From Actinostola sp. cb2023 (lineage: Eukaryota; Cnidaria; Anthozoa; Actiniaria; Actinostolidae), in contig JAUJYZ010001135.1 of NCBI GenBank assembly GCA_033675265.1, forward strand, positions 58,501 through 122,500: a stretch of DNA of 64,000 nucleotides. Direction: 5' to 3'. Each line of letters starts with the position of its first letter. The first letter of the stretch is position 1. Under the pieces are notes generated by a model. The model had not been told where the DNA came from. It ran no database searches and worked only from the letters and a program-made list of their open reading frames with translations. The translations under genes were made by a program, and so were the position numbers. Positions 1 to 9,436 of the stretch are shown in pieces.

Positions 1-956
1 ATGACTTGTGATGAATTGAGGGCAGCTGTAACGGCAGCCAAGGCCGAACGCGAAAATCTGGCGAGCGAAGCGGAGCGCCACGCTCTTGAGAGCGAGTTGG
101 CGGAGATAAAACGGCAAAGTCAAGAACTTCGTTCCAAGCTTACAAGGGATCCGCCCCCACAGCTCGCGTCCCGTACAAAGGCCACTCGCGTCACCACTGC
201 AGATCTGCGAGCCATCCCTGCCGTGTCATCTAAGGCTGAGGCTCGCCTGGCGGAGCTGGGAATCTCAGATTCGGATAGTTCATCGAGCTCCGAAGAAGAT
301 GACCGTCGGCGACGCCGAGGTGCCCACGGTAACTGAAAAAGCGATCGGGTAAAACCGACAAACTTACAAGTAAAGTGTTGTTTCGCCAGATTTGGCCACA
401 CAGCCAGTTGAGCTTATTATTTGTGTCGAAGGACATTAGTTACGATAATTTAACTCTCACGGAGTTTGCAGCTGGTTATGCGTCCATTCTTCGCCTTCCC
501 GGATTGAGTGAGGCCGAGCGCAGTGCGCGCATTGAACATTTCGCCAACTTGATGTACTTCGCCACACAGTTTCCTTGGCCGGTTGTGCGTAAGTTTCACG
601 CGGCCGTGTTGTTCGAGATAGAATGTGGTCGTCTTCGGTGGGGCGCGTCTATGGCCCATTTAGAAACACGATTGCTCCATTCTAATGTCGTGTCCCGCGC
701 TCAGGGCTCCCGGGAAAGTAGTGAGACCAAGTCTACCGTGCTTTTCTGTCGTGCATTTCAAACCGGCAAGTGCACATCGTCAAAAGATCATTATGGCTTC
801 GTACGCAATGAAAGGAAATGGGTCCAGCACATCTGTGCCAAGTGCTGGTTGGAGAAGCAGGAGGTTCACCGCCACCGTGAGGGTTCTACGGAATGCCCTT
901 TTGCTTCATCGACGGTGGGGACCGCGTCTAGCTCTTCAATCTCAGGGTCTTCTTGA
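1..956 (+). pseudogene. gag: Ngaro gag (frameshifted, 5' partial)
   Basis: Two open frames make one gag-like product. 1-336 encodes a charged, probably coiled-coil N-terminal part ending in an Asp/Ser stretch and an Arg run. The frame is then lost: a stop lies at 334-336, and the continuation is open in another frame from about 333 to the TGA at 954-956. A single small indel near 326-336 explains this. The C-terminal part carries a Cys/His cluster (C-x7-C, then His, H-x-C-x2-C-W, H-x-H and a final C) of the kind seen in DIRS/Ngaro gag proteins, and ends in a Ser-rich tail. The protein should bind element RNA and form particles. The window starts at or inside the gene, so the true start is unknown. 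Confidence 0.7.
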
Positions 957-960
957 CTAG
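954..960 (+). promoter_or_regulatory. Candidate stop-codon readthrough site between gag and pol
   Basis: The gag stop is TGA followed directly by CTAG. The frame after it stays open without another stop to 3077, and gag and RT are in the same frame. UGA-CUAG is the sequence context known to promote readthrough in some animal mRNAs. There is no early ATG for the RT frame (the first I see is near 1550, after the 30-residue repeats). The arrangement therefore suggests a gag-pol fusion made by readthrough; this is inference from sequence. Confidence 0.5.
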
Positions 961-3077
961 TACATGATTGTTGTTTCGTCGCTCAGGATTGTGTCGCAGA
1001 TTCTTGTACTCTGTTTGTCGATTCTGCGTGTGAGATTTTCAGTGTTCACAAGTTTAAGTCGTCGCGTGACGACGCAAGTTTACGTACAGTTCCCGTTTAT
1101 GACTTTGTTGATTCTTCGGGTGAAGATCCAAGTGTTCACAAGTTTAAGTCGTCGCGTGACGACGCAAGTTTACGTACAGTTCCCGTTTATGACTTTGTTG
1201 ATTCTTCGGGTGAAGATCCAAGTGTTCACAAGTTTAAGTCGTCGCGTGACGACGCAAGTTTACGTACAGTTCCCGTTTATGACTTTGTTGATTCTTCGGG
1301 TGAAGATCCAAGTGTTCACAACTTTAAGTCGTCAAGTCCTAATGCACGTTTACGTACAGTTTTAGTTCAGTCAGACTTTGTTGAGTCGTCGGGCGACGAC
1401 GCTAGTCCATTTGTCCAGTTACATGAACGAGTGCGCGCCTCAGGTCTGCCTAACTTCTTGTTCGCTCGGTTAGCTGTGCCATCTCGTTTGAACATCCCTG
1501 CTTGGAAAGCGTATTTACAGGATTATTCAGACGTACAAGTTTGTGATTTTATGGAATACGGCTGGCCAATAGTCTACGATTATTCGAAGTTTGGTTTCCC
1601 TATCAGCGACTACTCCCGTAACCACAAGGGTGCCCTGTTGTTTTCAGTTGACATTGACAGATATTTGTACAAGGAACGTTCTGCATGCGCTGTAATTGGA
1701 CCGTTCTCTACTAATCCTTTTTCCTGTCAATTCGCTGTCTCTCCTTTAAATTCCGTTCCGAAAGCCGATTCTGAGGAGCGTCGCATCATCGTTGACTTGA
1801 GCTGGCCATTTGGAACTGCGGTTAATGATGGCATTTCTTCTTCGCGTTATTTGGATGAGGATATTTCACTGGTTTACCCTACGGTGGATTCCATCGCCTC
1901 ACTGATTCGTGCTTCTGGTCCAGGTGCTTTGATTTACAAACGCGATTTACGCAGGGCTTACCGTCAATTTCCGGTCGATCCGTTTGACTATCCTTTGTTG
2001 GGTTATCGCTGGAATGATGAGTTATATTTTGATGTGGTGCTTCCCATGGGTCTACGGTCCGCCGCCATGGCCTGTCAAAGGATCACTAACGCCGTATGTT
2101 TTATCTGTCGGTCTGAGAGACATGGGATCATCAGTTATTTGGACGACTTCATCGGGGTTTCCGAACCCGCCTCCGCTTGGAAGAGCTTTAATTATTGTGG
2201 ATCTATTCTTGAGGAGTTGGGACTAGAAGAGTCCCTTAATAAGGTGTGTGAGCCTGCCACAGTTGTGACTTGTTTAGGAGTCCAGTTTGACACTACACAA
2301 ATGACTATGTCAGTTACTCCTCAACGTTTGGCCGAAATTGAGGCCTTGCTCGTTTCGTGGTTGACTAAGAAAACGGCGACGAAAGCGGATTTGCAATCGC
2401 TGGTAGGAAAACTCTCATTTGTGTCTAAATGTGTTCGTCAAAGCCGATTGTTCTTGTCTCGTATTCTGGCCGTGTTATGTACACTGAAACGCAACCATCA
2501 TCGTACTCGACTCACCAGGGAGTTTCGTCGGGATCTCACGTGGTGGCTCCGATTTCTTCGAACTTATAATGGCGTGTCCCTGATCCGTTCTTCACCCTGG
2601 AGCGCGCCCGACATCGTGTTTTCGACTGACGCTTGTTTGACCGGCTGCGGTGGCGTCTCACATTCACAGTACTTTCATGCCACTTTTCCGGCGGAGGCCC
2701 AGTCGCAGTTCGCAGATATTCATCGGTTGGAAGCGCTGGCGATCTTAGTTGCTTTGCGGCTTTGGGGACATTCGTGGACTGGATTACGCATCCAGGTGTT
2801 CTGTGACAATCAAGCGGTTGTGTCTGCACTTTCATCCGGGAAGGTCAAGGATCAATTACTTGCTGCGTGTTTGCGAGACATTTGGTACATTGCTGCAACT
2901 TATGATTTCGAGATACGTGCGGTTTATTTGACAAGCGGAGATAACCGTGTAGCAGACTTATTGTCGCGCTGGCATTTGGGTCCCAAGTTTCGCGAGGATT
3001 TTGAGCAACTGCTGGTTACTCAGGCATTAACTGAGGTATCTGTGCCATCATCGTATTTCGAGCTTACACATTGTTGA
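957..3077 (+). CDS. pol: Ngaro reverse transcriptase-RNase H
   Basis: The frame is open from just after the gag TGA to a TGA at 3075-3077, about 706 codons. From 1041 to about 1400 it encodes a 30-residue repeat, then a conserved N-terminal part. The RT motifs follow in order: DLRRAYRQFP, LPMGLRSAAMACQR and the catalytic YLDD box at 2136-2147. RNase H follows with STDA, a Glu in HRLEALAIL, the CDNQ Asp and the final Asp in NRVADLLSR, which together supply the acidic active site. The protein ends about 40 residues after RNase H, so the methyltransferase of DIRS1-like elements is absent. It copies element RNA into DNA. No lesion is visible in this ORF. The start is not an ATG; see the readthrough site. 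Confidence 0.88.
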   Translation, partial: LVHDCCFVAQDCVADSCTLFVDSACEIFSVHKFKSSRDDASLRTVPVYDFVDSSGEDPSVHKFKSSRDDASLRTVPVYDFVDSSGEDPSVHKFKSSRDDASLRTVPVYDFVDSSGEDPSVHNFKSSSPNARLRTVLVQSDFVESSGDDASPFVQLHERVRASGLPNFLFARLAVPSRLNIPAWKAYLQDYSDVQVCDFMEYGWPIVYDYSKFGFPISDYSRNHKGALLFSVDIDRYLYKERSACAVIGPFSTNPFSCQFAVSPLNSVPKADSEERRIIVDLSWPFGTAVNDGISSSRYLDEDISLVYPTVDSIASLIRASGPGALIYKRDLRRAYRQFPVDPFDYPLLGYRWNDELYFDVVLPMGLRSAAMACQRITNAVCFICRSERHGIISYLDDFIGVSEPASAWKSFNYCGSILEELGLEESLNKVCEPATVVTCLGVQFDTTQMTMSVTPQRLAEIEALLVSWLTKKTATKADLQSLVGKLSFVSKCVRQSRLFLSRILAVLCTLKRNHHRTRLTREFRRDLTWWLRFLRTYNGVSLIRSSPWSAPDIVFSTDACLTGCGGVSHSQYFHATFPAEAQSQFADIHRLEALAILVALRLWGHSWTGLRIQVFCDNQAVVSALSSGKVKDQLLAACLRDIWYIAATYDFEIRAVYLTSGDNRVADLLSRWHLGPKFREDFEQLLVTQALTEVSVPSSYFELTHC
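1041..1400 (+). repeat. 90-bp in-frame tandem repeat (four units, last one diverged)
   Basis: Three units at 1041, 1131 and 1221 are nearly identical 90-mers; a degenerate fourth starts at 1311. In the pol frame each encodes a 30-residue unit beginning DFVDSSGEDPSVHKFKSS and ending in a Val-Pro-Val-Tyr stretch. The period is a multiple of three, so the frame is kept. The units lie between gag and the RT domain and look like an acidic/Ser-rich linker. Near-identity of the first three points to recent expansion. Confidence 0.9.
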
Positions 3078-3079
3078 TG
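3075..3079 (+). promoter_or_regulatory. UGAUG stop-start overlap between RT and recombinase frames
   Basis: The RT stop TGA (3075-3077) shares its last base with an ATG (3077-3079) that opens the recombinase frame. Overlaps of this form are used for termination-reinitiation in several retroelements and viruses, which could let the third product be made from the same RNA. The use here is inferred. Confidence 0.55.
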
Positions 3080-4083
3080 TCTTTGATCGTAGATGCTGAA
3101 CTCAAGAACTTACAACGGGACTTGAAGATTACTCGCAAAGCTGCGTTTGCAGCGGGAACGCACAAGAACCGCTTGACGCAGTGGCGAGCTTATTTCTTAT
3201 TTTGTGGATATTTTTCTTTAGAGGCGCTCCCAGCGTCAGAGGATACAATTTGCCTATATTTACAGTTTCTAAGTAGATCACTCACGCCAGGTTCGATCCG
3301 TAATTATCTTAGTGGGGTCAAGTTCTTGCATGTCGGGACAGGGTTTGTATTTCCCTCCCTTAAGTCTTTTGCTATTCAGGTTACCTTACGGGGTATTGAT
3401 AGATTGGCGTTACATTGCCCTAGTCGCGCGCCCCCGGTCACGCCTTCCCTTTTAGTTTCATTAGTCAAGTCGGATGTTTGTACGTATGAGTCACCGGTCG
3501 ACATAGCCTTTTCTTGTGCGTTTTTTTATTCGCCTTTTTTCTTTTTGCGCGTATATCCAACTTAGTGCCTCATTCTCCGCGTACTTTCGATTATCGCAAG
3601 CATTTATGTCGTAAGGATATCAAGTTATCTTCTCACGGTCTTACAGTCCTTTTCAAATGGTCTAAAACCAATCAGACCGGCTCTCGTCGCCTCCATTTAC
3701 CTCTAGTACGTAATCCTCATTCACCTCTCTGTCCAGTTGCCATGTTTCAGCGCATGTGTCAGCTCATCCCCGCACCACCTGCCTCCCCTGCATTTGTTGT
3801 CCCATCTCATCCCTCTACTTTGAGTCCAGTCACTAAGGCCGAGTTTGTGCGGGTTTTTCGTCATCGTTTATCTGTCGCAGGGGTGCCGGCTGCTGAATCT
3901 TACAGGGGACACTCATTTCGCAGAGGAGGCGCCAACTGGGCCTTTTCCTCTGGTCTGCCAGGGGAGCTTATTCAGGTCTTTGGGGACTGGTCGTCCGATG
4001 CTTATAAAAGTTATTTAGAGTATTCTATGCAAGCCAAGTTACGTGTTTCTGAGGGGATGACTCAGTCTCTACCTTCCATCTGA
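3077..4083 (+). pseudogene. Ngaro tyrosine recombinase (one frameshift)
   Basis: The frame opens at the overlapping ATG and encodes the N-terminal core-binding part (an SAM-like segment ending in a series of hydrophobic residues). Near 3525-3545, inside a T-rich run, the frame breaks; the homologous sequence continues one frame over to a TGA at 4081-4083. Catalytic residues of a tyrosine recombinase are visible: Arg in ARISNL at 3550-3552, H-x-x-R in GHSFRRGG (His 3910-3912, Arg 3919-3921), and the C-terminal Tyr pair within SDAYKSYLEY (4003-4014). The enzyme would integrate the circular cDNA without target duplication. The lesion is most simply one base lost in the T run; a programmed shift is less likely. 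Confidence 0.85.
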
Positions 4084-4122
4084 ATGTCGCATACAGCACT
4101 CACTAGTGTGTTTGGTGGTTGT

Positions 4123-4271
4123 TGGTGGGTCAGAGGTTTATTTCTAGCCATTTGTTGTCAGCTAGTTCGTTCACTGGAAATAAATCTCTATTCTGCCAAA
4201 CACACTGATGTGTGCTGTGTTGTCTTGTTACATCAGATCTTATAGTATCAGTTGATGCACAGGGGGAATTG
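4123..4271 (+). repeat. Ngaro split direct repeat, first B copy
   Basis: 149 bp beginning TGGTGGGTCAGAGG and ending GGGGGAATTG, 39 bp after the recombinase stop. It matches 4491-4616 joined to 10315-10337. The two copies appear identical across the joined length. Confidence 0.85.
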
Positions 4272-4490
4272 GTTTATTTTATAGTATACTTTAAAATATT
4301 TAATTGCCTCATGCTAAGATTCTTATTTGTTTAATTATTAATAGGAGAGATATCCGATATTGTTGTACTATTAGATGCCCTTCCCATGCTCTTCGGTGCA
4401 TATCTAGTTTCAGTTGGTAGAGAGCTTTCACTGCTCACCTACTTTGTCAAATTGTTATATCAAATCGCTTACCCATCCCACCCGCCCTTA
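4272..4490 (+). repeat. Segment between the two B repeats (probable A2 repeat)
   Basis: 219 bp of AT-rich sequence lie between the two B copies. By analogy with Ngaro elements this would be A2, a copy of the element's 5' end; the 5' end is outside the window, so identity cannot be tested here. No coding signal is seen. Confidence 0.5.
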
Positions 4491-4616
4491 TGGTGGGTCA
4501 GAGGTTTATTTCTAGCCATTTGTTGTCAGCTAGTTCGTTCACTGGAAATAAATCTCTATTCTGCCAAACACACTGATGTGTGCTGTGTTGTCTTGTTACA
4601 TCAGATCTTATAGTAT
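4491..4616 (+). repeat. Ngaro second B copy, left part
   Basis: It repeats 4123-4248 and is cut at 4616 by the gypsy LTR. The missing 23 bp are found at 10315-10337, just after the other LTR, so removing the gypsy element and one GTAT restores the repeat. Confidence 0.9.
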
Positions 4617-4749
4617 TGTAACGGTTTTAGTAACGTCCTTTTATTTTACTTAATCGTTGCTCAATCACACTCTAGTCATCCGATCCCTCATCTAACATGT
4701 TACACAATCTCTAGAGGTCATATGTCACGCCATGACTCAAACCGTCACA
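4617..4749 (-). repeat. Gypsy 3' LTR (133 bp)
   Basis: It begins TGTAACGGTTTTAG and ends AACCGTCACA on the plus strand, matching 10178-10310. At 133 bp it is very short for an LTR. The element reads on the minus strand, so this is its 3' LTR. Confidence 0.95.
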
Positions 4750-4763
4750 CTACTCCCCCCTAA
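4750..4763 (-). other. Polypurine tract
   Basis: On the minus strand the bases just before the 3' LTR read AGGGGGGAGTAG, a purine run in the position expected for plus-strand DNA priming. Confidence 0.75.
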
Positions 4764-4854
4764 ATGAAGGGACGTGACCTCACGTCCTAAGTTTAGAATA
4801 AAAAGCAACCGTAACATCAAATCAATACTCTTAGCTAGTTACAAGAATCAGTCT

Positions 4855-7800
4855 CTAGTTAGTGTCATAGTCTTTAAGCCAACCAGGGGCTTTTCTATTT
4901 CTTTGTTGCCTGCTGATGCGGTTCTGAATCTGATCACTGTCTGTACCATCAGCTAGAGGTTCAAGTCTGACCTCGCCACTCTTGGGGCTGCCTGTGGTTT
5001 CCTCAGTAGGTAGAGCGTCCAGCCATGTGGGTGCATTGGTACCCTCGTATGGTTTGAGGCGGTTATGGTGTACAACCTTTGGTTTTGTTTTAGCTCCCTT
5101 CTGAATGCGATAGGTTACGTCGTCCAGTTGGCTGATGACAAGGAACGGTCCCTCATAAACATCATTTTGTAGTTTCGGACACCGCCCTTTCTTTCTCTTT
5201 GGGTTATGTAGCCAGACCGCATCCCCCCGATTAAAGTGGTTGCAACGTACACCCCGATGGTCATAATAGCGCTTTTGACGCTCAGTCTCATGCTTCAAGT
5301 GTTGCCTGGCAAATCTATGGACGGTCTCCATTCTCTTCAGTAGTTTTCCTGCATACTCGGACCGGTTGGCAGTCCCTCTAGAGTCGTCTGGAGGATGGCC
5401 CATTAGCAGGTCTACGGGCATTGCTGCCTCCCTCCCGAGCATTAACATACTGGGGGTGCACCCGGTCGTCTCGTGTACTGCTGTCCGGTACGCCATCATT
5501 AGCAGAGGCAGGTGCACATCCCAGTCACGTTGATTTTCTGCTGTAAATTTTGCCATCATAGACTCCAGGGTTCGATTATAACGTTCAACCATCCCGTCTG
5601 ATTGAGGGTGCAGAGGTGTAGTCCTTGTTTTTTCGATTCCGAGTAGGGTGCACATTTCTTTGAAGACTGCGGACTCAAAGTTTCTTCCTTGGTCGGAGTG
5701 TATCTGTAAGGGTACCCCAAATCTGGCCACAAACTCATCAACCACCTTTGTTGCCACTGTCACAGCTTCCTGGTTAGGAATTGCATAGGCTTCCGTCCAC
5801 TTCGTGAAGTAGTCGGCTACCACCAGCACGTACTTGTTTGAATTGTCAGACTCCGGAAGAGGACCCAAGACATCCAGCGCTACCCTCTCCATTGGTGCTC
5901 CAACGTTGTAATTTCTCATAGCGGCACGAGGTGTCCTCTGTGGTTTCTTGCGTGCCGCACAGAGATCGCACCTCCGGCACCAGTCTCTAACGGTCTGTGA
6001 GCATCTGTGCCAATAAAACCTCTGTCTGACTCGTCCAAGTGTTTTTGAGACTCCCAGGTGTCCTGCTGTCTTGGCGTCATGCATGGCACGAAGGACTTCT
6101 GGCCTCAGCGTCCTGGGGACCATGAGCTGCCACTGAACATCTTCGCCTGAGTCTGTTTCCCATCTTCTGTATAGGACGCCATCATGAAGCTGTACTCTCG
6201 CCCATTGGCTCCAGTATGCTTTCACAGCGCAGCTCTCCGCAGACACTTCGGCCCATGCTGGTCTCTCGGCTGTTGTCTCCTTCCAGTGTATGAGCGGGCT
6301 GAGGTCGGGGTCCTTTAGTTGTTCTTGTCGTAGGTCTTCATTGGACCACCTGGAAGTCCAGGAGTCTGGTATCTTTGTCTTAGTTACTTCTCGCGTCTCT
6401 GCAGACCTCAGTCCTCGCGCGGTTGTTTCCGCCTTGCCACATTCCTTTGGTGCGGTATCTTGGTGAACCCGTTCCTTCTGTTCAAGGTTTTGACAATGAT
6501 TACAGTCCTCGCAGGGTCTCCTCGATAGGGCGTCTGCATTTCCGTGCTTTACCCCGCTGCGATGTTCGATGGTAAGGTCGTATGTTCCTAAGAATTCAAG
6601 CCATCGTGCTAACTGACCCTCTGGATTCTTGAAGTTCATCAGCCACCTTAAGGCACCGTGGTCTGTCCTAACTAGGAATGCCCTTCCGTAAAGGTAATGA
6701 TGAAATCTCTTTACAGCATTGACAATGGCCAGGAGTTCCTTACGGGTGACGCAATAATTCCTCTCAGCTTTAGATAGGGATTTACTATAGTAGGCAATCA
6801 CCTTCTCTTCCCCATCTTGGACTTGTGAGAGCACTGCGCCCAAGCCGATGTTGCTTGCGTCTGTGTCCAGAATGAAGGGGTCTTTGCTCGTGGGGTATGC
6901 CAGAACCGGCGCCGTTGAAAGTGTGGTCTTTAACTGGTTGAAGGCGACGTCGCATTCCGAAGTCCATACGAACTCCCTTCCTTTCTCTGTCAAGCGGTGA
7001 AGGGGACGCGCAATGTCAGCAAAACCCTTAATGAACCGTCGATAATAAGAGCACAATCCTAGGAAGCTTCGCATTTCGCTTGCTCGAGATGGTACTGGCC
7101 AGTCCATTACCGCGCGGTTCTTCTCGGGGTCTGTGGAGATGCCATCGGCGCTAACCACGTGACCTAGGAAGTACACTGACTGCTGGAAAAGGCGACACTT
7201 CTTCGGGTTTAGCTTAACTCCAGCATTCCTCAGACGTTCCATGACGTCACGCAGCCTTACTATTTCTGCTTCAAAGGTATCCGCATGGACGATGATGTCG
7301 TCGAGGTATGCCAGACACACCTCCCAGGGTAACCCAGCCAGCACTTTCTCGATGAATCTTTCAAAAGTCGCTGGAGCGTTTACCAATCCGAATGGCATTA
7401 CCGCGAAGTGATAGAGTCCTCCGCTTCCGGTAGCGAAAGCTGTCTTCTCACGATCCTCGGGTGCTAAGGCGACCTGCCAGTAGCCACTTGAGAGGTCCAG
7501 CGTAGAGAACCATCGTGATCCCGTCAGAGCGTCAAAGCACGAGTCTGCCAATGGTAATGGGTACGAGTCCCTGAGAGTAACTTCGTTCAGTTTCCGGTAA
7601 TCGACGCAGAACCGTGTAGACCCGTCTTTCTTCTTAACGAGGACAATCGGTGATGCCCAAGCGCTAGAGGATGGCTCGATGATTCCATCGTTCAGCATCT
7701 TCTTTACGTGTTCCTCTGCCTCCGCTCGTCTGTGCATTGGTAGGCGGCGAGCTGGCTGCTTTATCGGTATGGTATCGCCGGTGTTTATTCGATGCTCAAC

Positions 7801-8763
7801 GAGGTTCGTCCTGCCGAGGTCGCCAGGGGAACAAGTAAAGATATCAGCATACTCGATCAACAGTGCACTGAGCTTTTCTCGTTGGGCACTGCTAAGTTCG
7901 TTGCCACTCTTCTGAAACATGTCTTCCAGATGCTTTGGCACAGCCGTGCTGCACTTTGTTGGTTCCCTGTTAACACAGCGGACTGGTTCCTCCTTCATTT
8001 CGCGAAACTGTGAGTTGACCTCAATAACGTCCTCGCACGATGCGGCAACCGTTCCTTTATACAATGTGCATGGTGTGTTGGTCACGTTTAACACTCTTAA
8101 GGGCACGACTTCCTTTTCCGTGTTGACCAGCGTTTTTGCGAGTAGGAGACTTTGTGTCTTTGCGAATCGTACTGAAGGTTCCAGCACGCCCATGCTGCCA
8201 CTTGACCGCGGGTCAATGAACCTCCCTGGTACGATTAGTTCGCTTCCCGGTGGAATGACGGTTGTGCTTTCCACTACGACTCGACGGCATCCTTGTTCGC
8301 TGGACTCAGTTGCAGGAGCAAATTGGAGTTCACAGGAACCATTTTTGCAAACGAGCTCCCCACCAAAGGTGCGTAAGAAATCCAGACCAAGTATGCCTTC
8401 TGGCTCGATATCTGCCACCCATATTGGATGAAGGGCTTCGATGTTCCCAACGCGAACTTTGCACATGCCACGTCCCTGGAATGGTGCGGTGCTCCCATTG
8501 GCCAATACCATGGTAGTTGCTGCGTCCTCCAACAATGGTCGGTCACTCTGTGGGATCTGTTCAATAACGACGGACTTTATAATGGTTATATTTGCACCGG
8601 TATCAATTAAGAAATCAACCGGGACTCCTTGAACATAGCCCATTATGTAAAGCCCGTCGTTACAGTCCTTTACTTTTCCCGATTTAACAGCTGGGTTGTT
8701 GGGTCGTATTGACTGTTCAGCTACCGAGTTCAGGCCCTCGAGCTCGGCAGACTGTCGTTTCCC
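4855..8763 (-). CDS. pol: Ty3/gypsy pol polyprotein (protease, RT, RNase H, integrase)
   Basis: The frame opens at 8814; the first ATG is at 8643 (1262 residues from there), but entry is more likely by frameshift at 8757-8763. Counting from the ATG: aspartic protease DTGA at 14-17, RT catalytic YLDD at 446-449, RNase H DTDA at 593-596, integrase zinc-binding region from about 862 to 895 (H...H...C..C), and the integrase catalytic triad Asp 924, Asp 984, Glu 1020 with 35 residues between the last two. A C-terminal segment after the core carries a GPF-type stretch (YEGPFLVI) typical of gypsy integrases. No stop interrupts it. The polyprotein processes gag-pol, makes cDNA and integrates it. With intact pol and identical LTRs this copy is young. 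Confidence 0.95.
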   Translation of the reverse strand, partial: GKRQSAELEGLNSVAEQSIRPNNPAVKSGKVKDCNDGLYIMGYVQGVPVDFLIDTGANITIIKSVVIEQIPQSDRPLLEDAATTMVLANGSTAPFQGRGMCKVRVGNIEALHPIWVADIEPEGILGLDFLRTFGGELVCKNGSCELQFAPATESSEQGCRRVVVESTTVIPPGSELIVPGRFIDPRSSGSMGVLEPSVRFAKTQSLLLAKTLVNTEKEVVPLRVLNVTNTPCTLYKGTVAASCEDVIEVNSQFREMKEEPVRCVNREPTKCSTAVPKHLEDMFQKSGNELSSAQREKLSALLIEYADIFTCSPGDLGRTNLVEHRINTGDTIPIKQPARRLPMHRRAEAEEHVKKMLNDGIIEPSSSAWASPIVLVKKKDGSTRFCVDYRKLNEVTLRDSYPLPLADSCFDALTGSRWFSTLDLSSGYWQVALAPEDREKTAFATGSGGLYHFAVMPFGLVNAPATFERFIEKVLAGLPWEVCLAYLDDIIVHADTFEAEIVRLRDVMERLRNAGVKLNPKKCRLFQQSVYFLGHVVSADGISTDPEKNRAVMDWPVPSRASEMRSFLGLCSYYRRFIKGFADIARPLHRLTEKGREFVWTSECDVAFNQLKTTLSTAPVLAYPTSKDPFILDTDASNIGLGAVLSQVQDGEEKVIAYYSKSLSKAERNYCVTRKELLAIVNAVKRFHHYLYGRAFLVRTDHGALRWLMNFKNPEGQLARWLEFLGTYDLTIEHRSGVKHGNADALSRRPCEDCNHCQNLEQKERVHQDTAPKECGKAETTARGLRSAETREVTKTKIPDSWTSRWSNEDLRQEQLKDPDLSPLIHWKETTAERPAWAEVSAESCAVKAYWSQWARVQLHDGVLYRRWETDSGEDVQWQLMVPRTLRPEVLRAMHDAKTAGHLGVSKTLGRVRQRFYWHRCSQTVRDWCRRCDLCAARKKPQRTPRAAMRNYNVGAPMERVALDVLGPLPESDNSNKYVLVVADYFTKWTEAYAIPNQEAVTVATKVVDEFVARFGVPLQIHSDQGRNFESAVFKEMCTLLGIEKTRTTPLHPQSDGMVERYNRTLESMMAKFTAENQRDWDVHLPLLMMAYRTAVHETTGCTPSMLMLGREAAMPVDLLMGHPPDDSRGTANRSEYAGKLLKRMETVHRFARQHLKHETERQKRYYDHRGVRCNHFNRGDAVWLHNPKRKKGRCPKLQNDVYEGPFLVISQLDDVTYRIQKGAKTKPKVVHHNRLKPYEGTNAPTWLDALPTEETTGSPKSGEVRLEPLADGTDSDQIQNRISRQQRNRKAPGWLKDYDTN
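8757..8763 (-). promoter_or_regulatory. Candidate -1 ribosomal frameshift site GGGAAAC between gag and pol
   Basis: On the minus strand the heptamer GGGAAAC is in register (G GGA AAC) with the frame that holds the zinc-knuckle His and last Cys, and a -1 slip enters the pol frame exactly. Nine bases later CCGAG ... CTCGG could form a stem. Heptamers of the form X XXY YYZ with a downstream structure are the standard retroelement frameshift signal. Position, register and spacing agree; function is inferred. Confidence 0.6.
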
Positions 8764-9304
8764 GATAGTGGACTGTTGACTTGTTGCTTTGTGGTTTGTG
8801 CTCTTTTGGGACAGTCACGTCGAAGATGGTTTTCTTATCGCCACAAGCCCAGCATCCGTCTCCTCGAAAGCGTTGGTGGTTCTGTTGCACAGAGCAAAGG
8901 CCTTGAACCAGGCGTTTTAACTCCTCTATCTCCTCGCGCAGGCCGTCATTCGTCTTTTTCGTTTTGTCGTTCTCGGCGCTGTTCGTTGTAACTTGAGCGG
9001 CTCTCGCTGACCTTTGGCGTTGTTTCTCAGCGCTCATGAATGCTTCAAGCTCTACGGCAACGCCCAGTGCTTCGTTTAGTGACTTTGGTCGTGCTTGACG
9101 TATCTTCCATCGCATGTCTGTCTCCGTTATAGCGTCTAGGAAGTAGTCTCGGGCAAGGATATCACGTAAGTCTACTGCTGCGCTTGGATAGGCTTGACGG
9201 GTCAAGCGCCTGATGGCCTGTGCCAACTCAGGTAGACTCTCATCTTTCTCCCGCTGGCGGTTCTTTACGTTGACTCTGAACATCTCGGTTTTATTTTCAG
9301 TTCC

Positions 9305-9436
9305 TGTAATACTTAAGGTCTGATTACATTGACCTATTGCAATACTAGTATCACATTACTTGTATAAATGGATTTGTGTCACCATAAATAAATCAGTTAG
9401 ACTTTAGTCCTAAACTGTCTAGTTCAAGCTATTACA
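9305..9436 (+). mobile_element. 132-bp insertion in gypsy gag, solo-LTR-like
   Basis: Starts TGTAATA and ends TATTACA, flanked by direct repeats GTTCC (9300-9304 and 9437-9441). It contains TATAAAT and, further on, AATAAATC in the plus orientation, as an LTR would. Removing it with one repeat rejoins the gag frame between RFGT and ENKTEM. TG...CA ends with a 5-bp duplication fit a solo LTR of another short-LTR element; a small MITE is the alternative. A 132-nt GT-AG intron is less likely because its removal does not restore the frame. Confidence 0.65.

Noticed and set aside
4272..4490. A protein gene between the B repeats (75-codon ORF from 4386)
   Set aside because: The ORF runs into the repeat copy and has no pattern; the region is the terminal part of the Ngaro element.
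9304..9435. A GT-AG intron in gypsy gag
   Set aside because: Removing it leaves the following codons out of frame, whereas removing the insertion with one GTTCC restores the frame.
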